Assembly: GCA_016880595.1 (NCBI GenBank)
Contig: JAEHDC010000001.1
Span: 1-18,039, forward strand
Source: Candidatus Saccharimonadota bacterium
GTDB taxonomy: Bacteria; Patescibacteriota; Saccharimonadia; Saccharimonadales; EFPC-124
Reading direction: 5' to 3'
DNA: 18,039 nucleotides
The first letter of the stretch is position 1; each line of letters begins with the position of its first letter. Positions 6,284 through 12,897 of this stretch are shown piece by piece. The notes below the pieces were generated by a model, which was not told the origin of the DNA, searched no databases, and saw only the letters and a program-made list of their open reading frames with translations. The position numbers and the translations under genes are program-made.

Positions 6284-8659
6284 ATGGATTTTCAAAAATC
6301 TTATAAACAGTTAAACCCGGCGCAAAAGTTGGCGGTCGATACTATTGACGGCCCAGTTTTAGTTGTAGCCGGACCGGGAACTGGCAAAACTCAACTTTTG
6401 AGTATGCGTGCCGCCAATATCGTACAACTAACAGATGCAGCACCGCAAAATATTTTGTGTTTAACTTTTACCGAATCCGGCGCCGCCAACATGCGCCAAC
6501 GCCTAATTAATCTGATGGGCGCCGAGGGCAACAGCGTAGCCGTGCACACTTTCCACAGTTTTGGCTCGGATATCATCAACCGCTACCGCGAATATTTTTA
6601 CAACGGCGCGCAGTTTGAGCCGTCTGACAATTTAACGTCATACCAAATTCTTCAGGAAATTTTTGAGTCGCTGCCGCACAGCTCGCCCCTAACCGTCAAA
6701 ATGAACAACGAATTTACGTATCTACGCGACACGCAAAAAGCTTTGTCTAACCTCAAGCGCGCTGGTTTATTACCGGATGAGCTTTTGGCGATCGTCGATC
6801 ACAACCAAACTTTTTGCGATGCCGTAGAGCCGCAAATTGGCGCAGCTTTTGCCAACCGTTTTAGCAAAAAAGATTTGCCAAACTTTGCCAAAATCGCTGA
6901 GCAACTAAACAGTTTTATGCCCAAAAAACTTGACGTTCATAATATAAAACCACTTGATATTCTCTGCACAAACGAGTTTGAGGAAGCTCTAAGCCAAGCC
7001 ACCGAATCTGGCAAAACCAATCCGCTAACCACTTGGCGCAATCGCTGGCTAGAAAAAAACCACGCTGGAAACTTTGTTTTTAAAGATCGCAAACGCAGCA
7101 AAAAGCTGCGCGAGGTAGCAAAGATCTACCAAAAATACAGCGACCAGCTGGAAAAAGACCAGCTTTTTGACTTTGATGACATGATTTGCCTGGTAGCGCA
7201 CACTCTAGAAACAATCGCCGAGCTGCGCTTTAACTTGCAAGAACAATATTTATATATTATGGTTGACGAATTTCAGGACACCAACGGCGCCCAACTTCGT
7301 CTGCTAAACGCGCTAACAAATAACCCAATTCATGAAGGCCGACCAAATATTTTGGCGGTTGGTGATGACGACCAAGCAATTTATAGTTTTCAGGGTGCCG
7401 AGCTGAGCAATATTTTAGACTTTAAAAACAGCTACCGAGATGTGGCCGTCATTACGCTAACAGATAACTATCGCTCTGCCGCGCCAATTTTGCAGCACTC
7501 GCGCGACGTCATTACACTTGGTGCTGAGCGCCTAGAGAACACTTTAGAGAACGTCAACAAACAACTCAACGCCAAGAATGCTGTGCAAAAATCTACAACC
7601 GAATGCCACATTTTTGAAAACCCGCAAGCCGAAAATAATTGGATTGCCAACAAAATTGCCGAGCTACTAAAAAATGGCGAACCGCCAGAAGAAATTGCGA
7701 TTTTGGCGCGCCACCACAAACAGCTTACCGAGCTAGTGCCGTATCTGCACGAGGCCAAAATTCCGCTGCAATACGAACGTCGCAGCAACGTGCTCAAAAA
7801 TCCGCAAATCCAACAAATTCTAACCATTGTGCATGTCATAGTGCACATTGCCGAGCAACGTTTTGATCTGGCCGAAAGCCATTTGCCCGAACTTTTAAGC
7901 TACGAATTTTGGGGTCTCAAACCCAGCGACGTTTGGCAACTTTCGCTCAACGCCTACAAACAACGGCGTTTGTGGCTAGAATTAATGCTAGACGGCGACG
8001 GCAAGTTGCGCCAGATTGCTGATTTTCTGATCTTTGGCTCGCATTTCTCTCAGCATGTTCCGCTTGATATCATGCTAGACTACGTTATTGGCAGCACCGA
8101 AGCGCAAGCACCGAATAACTACACAGACTCCGCAATGGCTGCCGAGCAAAGGCCACCGCTGGAAGGCTACTGTTCACCATATCGCGCTTATTATTTTAAC
8201 CAGCAAAATCTTCAAAACAATCCGGCCGAGTATCTTGAGCTACTCAACAATTTGCGCACGCTACGCAGTGCCCTGCAGAACTGGCAAGGAGAAGATAGCG
8301 AAGCGCCAGTGTTATCAACACTTTTGGATTTTGTTTACCTGCATGAACGCACGCAAACTCCGGTCACAGCTGCGTTGCCCCTCAACGAATCTGGCCAAGG
8401 CGTAGCCTTAATGACCGCACACAAAGCTAAAGGCCTGGAGTTCAAAACTGTTTTTGTGCTGAGCTGCCAAGATGAAATTTGGGGAAGAAAAGCGCGCCAA
8501 AAACCAAATATCATCAGCTTCCCGCATAATTTGCCAATTGAGCCAGCTGGTGCAAATTATGACGATGTGCTACGGCTATTTTTTGTGGCTATGACCCGCG
8601 CCAAGCAAAATTTACTACTAACCGCCCACAAAACCGATTCCAAAGGCAAGCCAAACTAG
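6284..8659 (+). CDS. UvrD/PcrA-like ATP-dependent DNA helicase (N-terminal part of an amber-split helicase-nuclease)
   Basis: Superfamily 1A helicase of 791 aa. All main motifs are visible: Q-motif LNPAQKLAV, Walker A GPGTGKT (residues 30-36), motif Ia LTFTESGAANM, Walker B VDEFQDT (about 327), motif III GDDDQAIYSFQGAE, motif IV LTDNYRS, motif V MTAHKAKGLEFKTVF (about 709) and motif VI FFVAMTRAK (about 766). It should unwind DNA 3' to 5' in repair or recombination. The frame stops at TAG 8657-8659, just beyond motif VI, and continues without shift into a nuclease domain (next entry), so the ancestral protein was about 1,109 aa. All helicase motifs are complete, so this half may still work alone. 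Confidence 0.9.
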   Translation: MDFQKSYKQLNPAQKLAVDTIDGPVLVVAGPGTGKTQLLSMRAANIVQLTDAAPQNILCLTFTESGAANMRQRLINLMGAEGNSVAVHTFHSFGSDIINRYREYFYNGAQFEPSDNLTSYQILQEIFESLPHSSPLTVKMNNEFTYLRDTQKALSNLKRAGLLPDELLAIVDHNQTFCDAVEPQIGAAFANRFSKKDLPNFAKIAEQLNSFMPKKLDVHNIKPLDILCTNEFEEALSQATESGKTNPLTTWRNRWLEKNHAGNFVFKDRKRSKKLREVAKIYQKYSDQLEKDQLFDFDDMICLVAHTLETIAELRFNLQEQYLYIMVDEFQDTNGAQLRLLNALTNNPIHEGRPNILAVGDDDQAIYSFQGAELSNILDFKNSYRDVAVITLTDNYRSAAPILQHSRDVITLGAERLENTLENVNKQLNAKNAVQKSTTECHIFENPQAENNWIANKIAELLKNGEPPEEIAILARHHKQLTELVPYLHEAKIPLQYERRSNVLKNPQIQQILTIVHVIVHIAEQRFDLAESHLPELLSYEFWGLKPSDVWQLSLNAYKQRRLWLELMLDGDGKLRQIADFLIFGSHFSQHVPLDIMLDYVIGSTEAQAPNNYTDSAMAAEQRPPLEGYCSPYRAYYFNQQNLQNNPAEYLELLNNLRTLRSALQNWQGEDSEAPVLSTLLDFVYLHERTQTPVTAALPLNESGQGVALMTAHKAKGLEFKTVFVLSCQDEIWGRKARQKPNIISFPHNLPIEPAGANYDDVLRLFFVAMTRAKQNLLLTAHKTDSKGKPN

Positions 8660-9613
8660 TTGGCAGAGTTTTTAAACAGCCACAATTTGGATAATTTTGA
8701 GCATCAAAAAACAGAGGTAGCGCCGCTTAATCAGCTTTTGCCTAGCTGGGAAACGCGCCATTACAATTTGCCAAAGCAAGAACAAAAAACCCTGCTTTTG
8801 CCGCTTCTGCAAAATTATAAGCTCAGCGCAACGCATGTCAACAATTTTGTGGACGTTACGCGCGGCGGACCGCAAGCGTTTTTGTTGCAGAATTTACTGC
8901 GTTTTCCTCAAGCCATGACGCCAAGCCAGGCGTTTGGCACAGCAATCCATGCAGTGCTGCAACGAGCGCACACGCATCTTAGTGCCACTGGCGAGCGCCG
9001 CCCAGTAGAAGATATTCTGCATGATTTTGAACAGCAATTGCAAAATGGCCGTCTGGCCGAGCGCGACCTAGCCTATCTTTTAGAGAAGGGAAGTGATGTT
9101 TTGCAAAACTACCTGGCGCATCGTTATGATAGCTTTTCTCCTGAACAAAAAGCCGAGCGCAACTTTGCCAATCAGCACATCACTTTGGACGACGTGCAAA
9201 TAAAAGGCGTAATTGACCTCATGCATGTTGACAAAGCCACAAAAACTATCACGGTAACAGATTATAAAACCGGCAAGCCAGCGACTTCTTGGCAAGGCAA
9301 AACTGACTACGAGAAAATAAAATTACACAAGTACAAGCAACAATTGATGTTTTATAAATTGCTAGTGGAAAGCTCACCAGATTTTAAAGGCTACAAAATG
9401 GAACGTGGCGTGCTGGAATTTATTGAGGCGGATGGCGAAAACCAACTCCACCATCTGACTTTGGCAATCTCAAATGATGACTTAGCCGAGTTTCAAAAAC
9501 TGCTCAAAGCTATTTGGCAGCATATTCAAGCATTAGATTTTACAGATACCAGTAGCTACGAACCAAGCTACAACGGCATCTTGCGTTTTGAGTACGATCT
9601 GTTGCATAAATAG
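8660..9613 (+). CDS. RecB-like PD-(D/E)XK nuclease domain (C-terminal part of the split helicase-nuclease)
   Basis: 317 codons in exactly the frame of the helicase, starting right after its TAG. The nuclease fold begins near YKLSATHVNNFVD. The catalytic set is intact: His of GTAIHAVL (residue 97), Asp of KGVIDLM (186), the D-x-K of TDYKTGK (201, 203) and the downstream QQLMFY. It lacks the four cysteines of AddB/Cas4-type iron-sulphur versions. The first codon after the stop is TTG; there is no good ribosome site and no ATG before the domain core, so expression would need readthrough of the TAG or reinitiation at TTG. It could equally be a nonsense-mutated gene or a sequencing error. Confidence 0.85.
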   Translation: MAEFLNSHNLDNFEHQKTEVAPLNQLLPSWETRHYNLPKQEQKTLLLPLLQNYKLSATHVNNFVDVTRGGPQAFLLQNLLRFPQAMTPSQAFGTAIHAVLQRAHTHLSATGERRPVEDILHDFEQQLQNGRLAERDLAYLLEKGSDVLQNYLAHRYDSFSPEQKAERNFANQHITLDDVQIKGVIDLMHVDKATKTITVTDYKTGKPATSWQGKTDYEKIKLHKYKQQLMFYKLLVESSPDFKGYKMERGVLEFIEADGENQLHHLTLAISNDDLAEFQKLLKAIWQHIQALDFTDTSSYEPSYNGILRFEYDLLHK

Positions 9614-9688
9614 CTTTTACTAGATTCGGTAAATGATGTTAATATGACTGTTTTTAAAGCTAGAGCATTTTTGGCGTTCCAGATACAA

Positions 9689-10708
9689 TTAATACTTGTC
9701 CAGTATGGCTAAAATATTTTCAGCAAGTTCGCCAAACTCTTCTTTAGCTTTTTCGATATTTTCTCTGGTGCCCATTTGACTTGCCTCAACTTTTGCAGGG
9801 TCAATATCAAAAATCGCTTTACCGTACTCCTGACACAGCGCAGGTATACGTCCGTAGTCCTGAATGTCATGAAGCGATTTCTCAGCGCTTGATGCCACCA
9901 GTCCATTTTTGCAATGCTTATCGGAGAGATAAGTTTTCACCTTAGACGGTATCTGCTCAATCCACTTACGATGGTCTTTAATGGGCTGCTTTCCATATAC
10001 ATTGTACGAATTAAGAATATATCCGATAAATAAGCCTTCGCTACCAAGGACATATTTATTTTCGATATCACCTGACAATGCTTTGCCAGTGTTCTTCCAA
10101 TTTGTCTTCCACTGCTCAAAGATGGTGCCCAAATTTTCGATACCCTGAAGGCTAAAAGCGTCAGGCATGACAGGCACCGCAAAGTAGTCAGCGCCCAGAA
10201 AGATAACTCTGTTCAGAAGATTTAGGTTAGGTGAGGTGTCGATTATAAAAATATCCACCTGGTCGGCTAGACCTTTTTCGCGCAAAAAGCGATCGATAGC
10301 ACTAGTCTGAAAATAACCAATTTGTTGACCGGCTGCTGCCTGGTTGTAAGCTGTAGATAATAAGTTTTCGTACTCTGAAAGCCGTAAATCGCCACGCAAT
10401 AAAAATAGGTTGTCCGAACCATCCTTTGCTGGCTCAAAGGTTACTTTGCTATCCACATCTCCGCCACCTCTAACAACGCCGCTTAAGACATCATAAATAC
10501 TTTTCGAGGTTGCTGAAAATATAGTGTTTTCATAATACTCATCACCAAGCGCAAGACGCGTCAAGTTACATTGCGCATCAAGATCAATAAGCACCGTTTT
10601 AAAGCCGCGCTGTGCAAATTCAACAGCACAATTAAAGGCGAGCGTCGTTTTGCCAACGCCACCTTTATTATTAAAAAATGCTAGTTTTTTTGTTCTCGCG
10701 TACTTCAT
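9689..10708 (-). CDS. ParA/Soj-type P-loop ATPase
   Basis: 339 aa. The deviant Walker A is FNNKGGVGKTTLAFN (residues 12-26), switch region VLIDLDAQCNLTR follows, and Walker B is VDIFIIDTSPNLNLL. This is the ParA/MinD family that moves DNA or other cargo by ATP-dependent binding to the nucleoid. It is longer than chromosomal Soj (about 250 aa) because of an extended C-terminal half, and no parB gene is adjacent, so it may be an orphan or serve another cargo. ATG 10708 lies six bases after a TATAAA box, with no ribosome site, which suggests a leaderless message. It is convergent with the nuclease gene. Confidence 0.9.
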   Translation of the reverse strand: MKYARTKKLAFFNNKGGVGKTTLAFNCAVEFAQRGFKTVLIDLDAQCNLTRLALGDEYYENTIFSATSKSIYDVLSGVVRGGGDVDSKVTFEPAKDGSDNLFLLRGDLRLSEYENLLSTAYNQAAAGQQIGYFQTSAIDRFLREKGLADQVDIFIIDTSPNLNLLNRVIFLGADYFAVPVMPDAFSLQGIENLGTIFEQWKTNWKNTGKALSGDIENKYVLGSEGLFIGYILNSYNVYGKQPIKDHRKWIEQIPSKVKTYLSDKHCKNGLVASSAEKSLHDIQDYGRIPALCQEYGKAIFDIDPAKVEASQMGTRENIEKAKEEFGELAENILAILDKY

Positions 10709-10714
10709 CTTATC

Positions 10715-10720
10715 TTTATA
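10715..10720 (-). promoter_or_regulatory. -10 box of the ParA gene
   Basis: TATAAA on the minus strand, six bases before ATG 10708. No convincing -35 is visible. Confidence 0.35.
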
Positions 10721-10755
10721 GTATCACGTTGAACGGCTTTATAATAACGTTGCCA

Positions 10756-10790
10756 GATTTACAAATCCTTACGTAGCGTGTTTGTAAATC
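10756..10790. repeat. Inverted repeat upstream of the ParA gene
   Basis: GATTTACAAA (10756-10765) and TTTGTAAATC (10781-10790) form a perfect 10-base inverted repeat with a 15-base gap. It lies 48-82 bases upstream of the ParA start and just past the end of the NUDIX remnant. It could be an operator for ParA or the hairpin that once ended the NUDIX transcript; no T run follows on either strand. Confidence 0.45.
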
Positions 10791-10823
10791 GGTAACAGGC
10801 AAATTGTGCGAGTTGGATAACTT

Positions 10824-11047
10824 TTAGATTAGGCTTAATGCGTAAACACCACCGCTCCTAATGGTTTCAAAAATTTTAGCGTGAGGAGGGAAGATTTTAT
10901 TTGGCATCTCATTTAGCAAAAACCAGCGCCATTCTTCGCAGGCTTCAGGCTCAAGTAATCGAGGCTCTTGATTGCCAATATCTACAGAATCTTATCATTT
11001 TTAACGATATAGGCTTCACAGCCGATCTTTGTGTGTGACATAGTCAT
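10824..11047 (-). pseudogene. NUDIX hydrolase remnant with the central catalytic part deleted
   Basis: On the minus strand ATG 11047 opens MTMSHTKIGCEAYIVKNDKIL, the first strand of a NUDIX fold, and runs into TAG. Directly after, in another frame, comes QEPRLLEPEACEEWRWF and then PNKIFPPHAKIFETI, the typical C-terminus of small NUDIX hydrolases (EPEKCEgWeWF ... lP in relatives), ending at TAA 10826-10824. The whole middle, including the catalytic box G-x5-E-x7-REUxEExGU, is absent. A deletion of roughly 80 codons plus a frame change explains this. The product would not be a working enzyme. Confidence 0.8.
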
Positions 11048-11163
11048 GAAAGCATGATAACAGATGAGACATTCAGCAACAAGATGGCTTTGCGAATGCC
11101 TGTTTAAACTGCTTGGCGATTAATTTCATAGTAGAACGTATACAATCAGTTACAAGATAAGCC

Positions 11164-11192
11164 TTGCCTTAAACTCAAAAAAATTATATTAT
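11164..11192 (+). promoter_or_regulatory. Promoter of the 54-aa Cys-rich gene
   Basis: -35 TTGCCT (11164-11169), 17-base spacer, -10 TATTAT (11187-11192). The predicted transcript starts near 11199, at a small hairpin TTGGC-AAATA-GCCAA (11200-11214), and has a leader of about 54 bases. Confidence 0.5.
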
Positions 11193-11252
11193 AGCTTTAT
11201 TGGCAAATAGCCAAAACCCTTTGGGAAATCGCGCGAGTTAGGTCGTGATCTT

Positions 11253-11417
11253 ATGTCTTGGTGGATAGGCACTGACAGCACAAAAGGCACAAAGAAGTGC
11301 CCTGGCTGCTGCCCGGATTGCGCACAAGGCCAAAGCACAACAACGATTTTTGGCGATAGGCGCAGTTGTAGCACATGCAATAGCACAAAGCACCAGGCAA
11401 GCTGCGAAGCTCGATAG
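11253..11417 (+). CDS. Small cysteine-rich protein, 54 aa, possible zinc-binding
   Basis: ATG 11253 to TAG 11417 encodes 54 aa beginning MSWWIGTDSTKG. Seven cysteines stand at 16, 19, 20, 23, 39, 42 and 50: CPGCCPDC, then CSTC 15 residues later, then H47 and C50. Pairs of C-x2-C about 18 residues apart are the pattern of a zinc ribbon, although the doubled CC is unusual. There is a promoter upstream and a perfect 12-base-pair hairpin after the stop, so this is a self-contained unit. The ribosome site is weak (AGG about 10 bases upstream). Repeated GCACAA words give some low complexity, so a structured RNA in place of a protein remains possible. No family recognised. Confidence 0.5.
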   Translation: MSWWIGTDSTKGTKKCPGCCPDCAQGQSTTTIFGDRRSCSTCNSTKHQASCEAR

Positions 11418-11424
11418 GTCAACC

Positions 11425-11452
11425 GGCGCTCCAAGTCACCACTTGGAGCGCC
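11425..11452 (+). terminator. Perfect hairpin after the 54-aa gene
   Basis: GGCGCTCCAAGT (11425-11436) and ACTTGGAGCGCC (11441-11452) pair perfectly over 12 bases around loop CACC. No T run follows; CACAAAAC comes next and the dus start codon is only 16 bases on. It could end the small gene, protect or process an RNA 3' end, or lie in the dus leader. Confidence 0.55.
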
Positions 11453-11468
11453 TCACAAAACTATAAAT

Positions 11469-12404
11469 ATGAATTTTTGGAACAATCTCCCCAAACCTTT
11501 TTTTGTTCTGGCGCCAATGGACGGCGTAACAGATGTAATCTTTAGGCGCGTTATCGCCAAAGCTGCACGGCCAGATGTTTTCTTCAGCGAGTTCACCAAT
11601 GCTGCGGCGTTCTTTAGCGATTTTGGTCGCCAAAGTACAGAAAGCCGTTTGGCATTTTTGCCTGACGAGCAACCGCTAGTGGCACAGATTTGGGGCACTA
11701 ACCCAGATCACTTTGCATTTATGGCGCAAGCTTTAGCCAAAAAAGGTTTTGCCGGCATCGACATCAACATGGGCTGCCCGGTTAAGGACGTGGTCAAAAC
11801 TGGCGGCGGATCAGCGCTGATTGAGCAACCAGAGCTGGTGGCCAAACTAATTTCTGCGGCCAAACAAGGTGGCCTGCCAGTCAGCGTTAAAACGCGAATC
11901 GGTTTTAAAACCAAAAAAACAGATGAGTGGATTAGCTTTTTGCTGCGCCAAGATCTCGCAGCACTAACCGTTCATGGCCGAACGCAAAAACAAATGAGCA
12001 AAGTTCCAGCCGACTGGGACGAAGTTGCCAAAGCTGTTAAACTGCGCAATAATATTGCGCCGCAGACTTTGATTATCGGCAATGGCGATGTTACTACTCG
12101 CGCCGACGGATTGGAATTAGCCAAAAAAACAGGGGTAGATGGTATAATGATCGGTCGCGGAGTTTTTGCAAATCCATTCTGTTTTGAAATAGAACAAAAA
12201 ATGCATAGCAGCCAAGAACTTCAAGATCTGCTAAATTATCATCTAAATCTGATAGAGAACTCTGAGCATATAATGCCGTTTGCGCCGCTAAAACGCTTTT
12301 TTAAAATTTATATTCGAGATTTTGACGGTGCCAACGAGCTACGCACCAAATTAATGGAAACAAAAAGCATAACCGAAGTACGTGAGATATTAACAAAAAA
12401 TTGA
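11469..12404 (+). CDS. tRNA-dihydrouridine synthase (Dus family)
   Basis: FMN-dependent reductase that turns uridine into dihydrouridine in the tRNA D loop. 311 aa, the family's normal length. Motifs: FVLAPMDGVTD at the N-terminus of the TIM barrel, INMGCPVKDVVKTGGGSAL with the catalytic Cys, SVKTRIGF, LTVHGRTQKQ, IIGNGDV and GIMIGRGVFANP for FMN phosphate binding. ATG 11469 has no ribosome site and begins 16 bases after a perfect hairpin. A TATAAA word at 11462-11467 is too close to be its promoter, so how it is transcribed and initiated is unclear. The -35 box of the next gene overlaps its stop. Confidence 0.93.
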   Translation: MNFWNNLPKPFFVLAPMDGVTDVIFRRVIAKAARPDVFFSEFTNAAAFFSDFGRQSTESRLAFLPDEQPLVAQIWGTNPDHFAFMAQALAKKGFAGIDINMGCPVKDVVKTGGGSALIEQPELVAKLISAAKQGGLPVSVKTRIGFKTKKTDEWISFLLRQDLAALTVHGRTQKQMSKVPADWDEVAKAVKLRNNIAPQTLIIGNGDVTTRADGLELAKKTGVDGIMIGRGVFANPFCFEIEQKMHSSQELQDLLNYHLNLIENSEHIMPFAPLKRFFKIYIRDFDGANELRTKLMETKSITEVREILTKN

Positions 12405-12429
12405 CAAATCAGATCAAATTTAACATAAT
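12401..12429 (+). promoter_or_regulatory. Consensus-like promoter of the 122-aa gene
   Basis: -35 TTGACA (12401-12406), 17-base spacer, -10 CATAAT (12424-12429). The strongest sigma-70-type match I see in the window. The -35 overlaps the dus stop codon. Start near 12436 gives a 38-base leader. Confidence 0.75.
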
Positions 12430-12473
12430 AAGTACGCTCATTAACACTTCTAGGCGAAGTAACGAGGTGTAAA

Positions 12474-12842
12474 ATGCCGAGCGTTGAACAGCAAGAAATA
12501 GATTGCTGGACCGTTTTGCGCGTGCTGCTTGATGCGCATGAGAGCCAAGATAATCCAGACAGCGGTGGGTGGATGACGGCTGTACAAATACTTGAAAAAC
12601 TTGGCCGGCGTAGACTGCGGAGTCGTGATTTCATTAGAATCAGCACAACCCTTGATTATCTGAGGAATTGCGAAGGCTTTTTAGAATACCGCCTCAATCC
12701 ATCTGGACAGACGGCACACGCCAAAGTCAACGAGCAATATCGCATCGTCGCGGACAAAAAGCAAGAGATTGTCCAGGCGCTTGCATCGTCGCGACCCATC
12801 GTCCACCACAGGCGCAAGAGGCATTTGCGCAAGCCTAAATAA
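12474..12842 (+). CDS. Small basic protein, possible winged-helix DNA-binding protein
   Basis: 122 aa from ATG 12474, with GAGGTG six bases upstream as ribosome site and a near-consensus promoter. The order of elements suggests a winged helix: helix DCWTVLRVLLDAH, helix WMTAVQILEKLG, a longer helix DFIRISTTLDYLRNCEGF, then two strands around LEYRLNPSGQTAHAKV. The C-terminus HHRRKRHLRKPK is very basic and would favour nucleic-acid binding. No named family is recognised; the fold is inference from pattern alone. It is convergent with the hyf operon and separated from it by a strong hairpin. Confidence 0.8.
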   Translation: MPSVEQQEIDCWTVLRVLLDAHESQDNPDSGGWMTAVQILEKLGRRRLRSRDFIRISTTLDYLRNCEGFLEYRLNPSGQTAHAKVNEQYRIVADKKQEIVQALASSRPIVHHRRKRHLRKPK

Positions 12843-12852
12843 CGTGAGCAAA

Positions 12853-12888
12853 GCCGCGGACTTTAGTCAATAAGACAAAGTCCGCGGC
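12853..12888. terminator. Strong bidirectional hairpin between the 122-aa gene and hyfG
   Basis: GCCGCGGACTTT pairs perfectly with AAAGTCCGCGGC, extended by GTC/GAC after one bulged A, loop AATAA. It lies 10 bases from each of two convergent stops, so it probably ends both transcripts. Neither strand has a proper T run. Confidence 0.65.
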
Positions 12889-12897
12889 GCGCAACCG

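Noticed and set aside
8657..8659. TAG reassigned to an amino acid in this organism
   Set aside because: TAG ends the PAP2, 178-aa, 65-aa, 54-aa, hyfG-like and nuclease frames at sensible places, and TGA and TAA also act as stops, so a general reassignment is not supported.
11189..11434. 81-codon minus-strand frame opposite the Cys-rich gene
   Set aside because: Cysteine and proline content follows from the opposite strand, it has no ribosome site, and the plus-strand frame has promoter and hairpin in the right order.
11462..11467. TATAAA as the promoter of dus
   Set aside because: It lies one base from the ATG, so transcription would start inside the gene.
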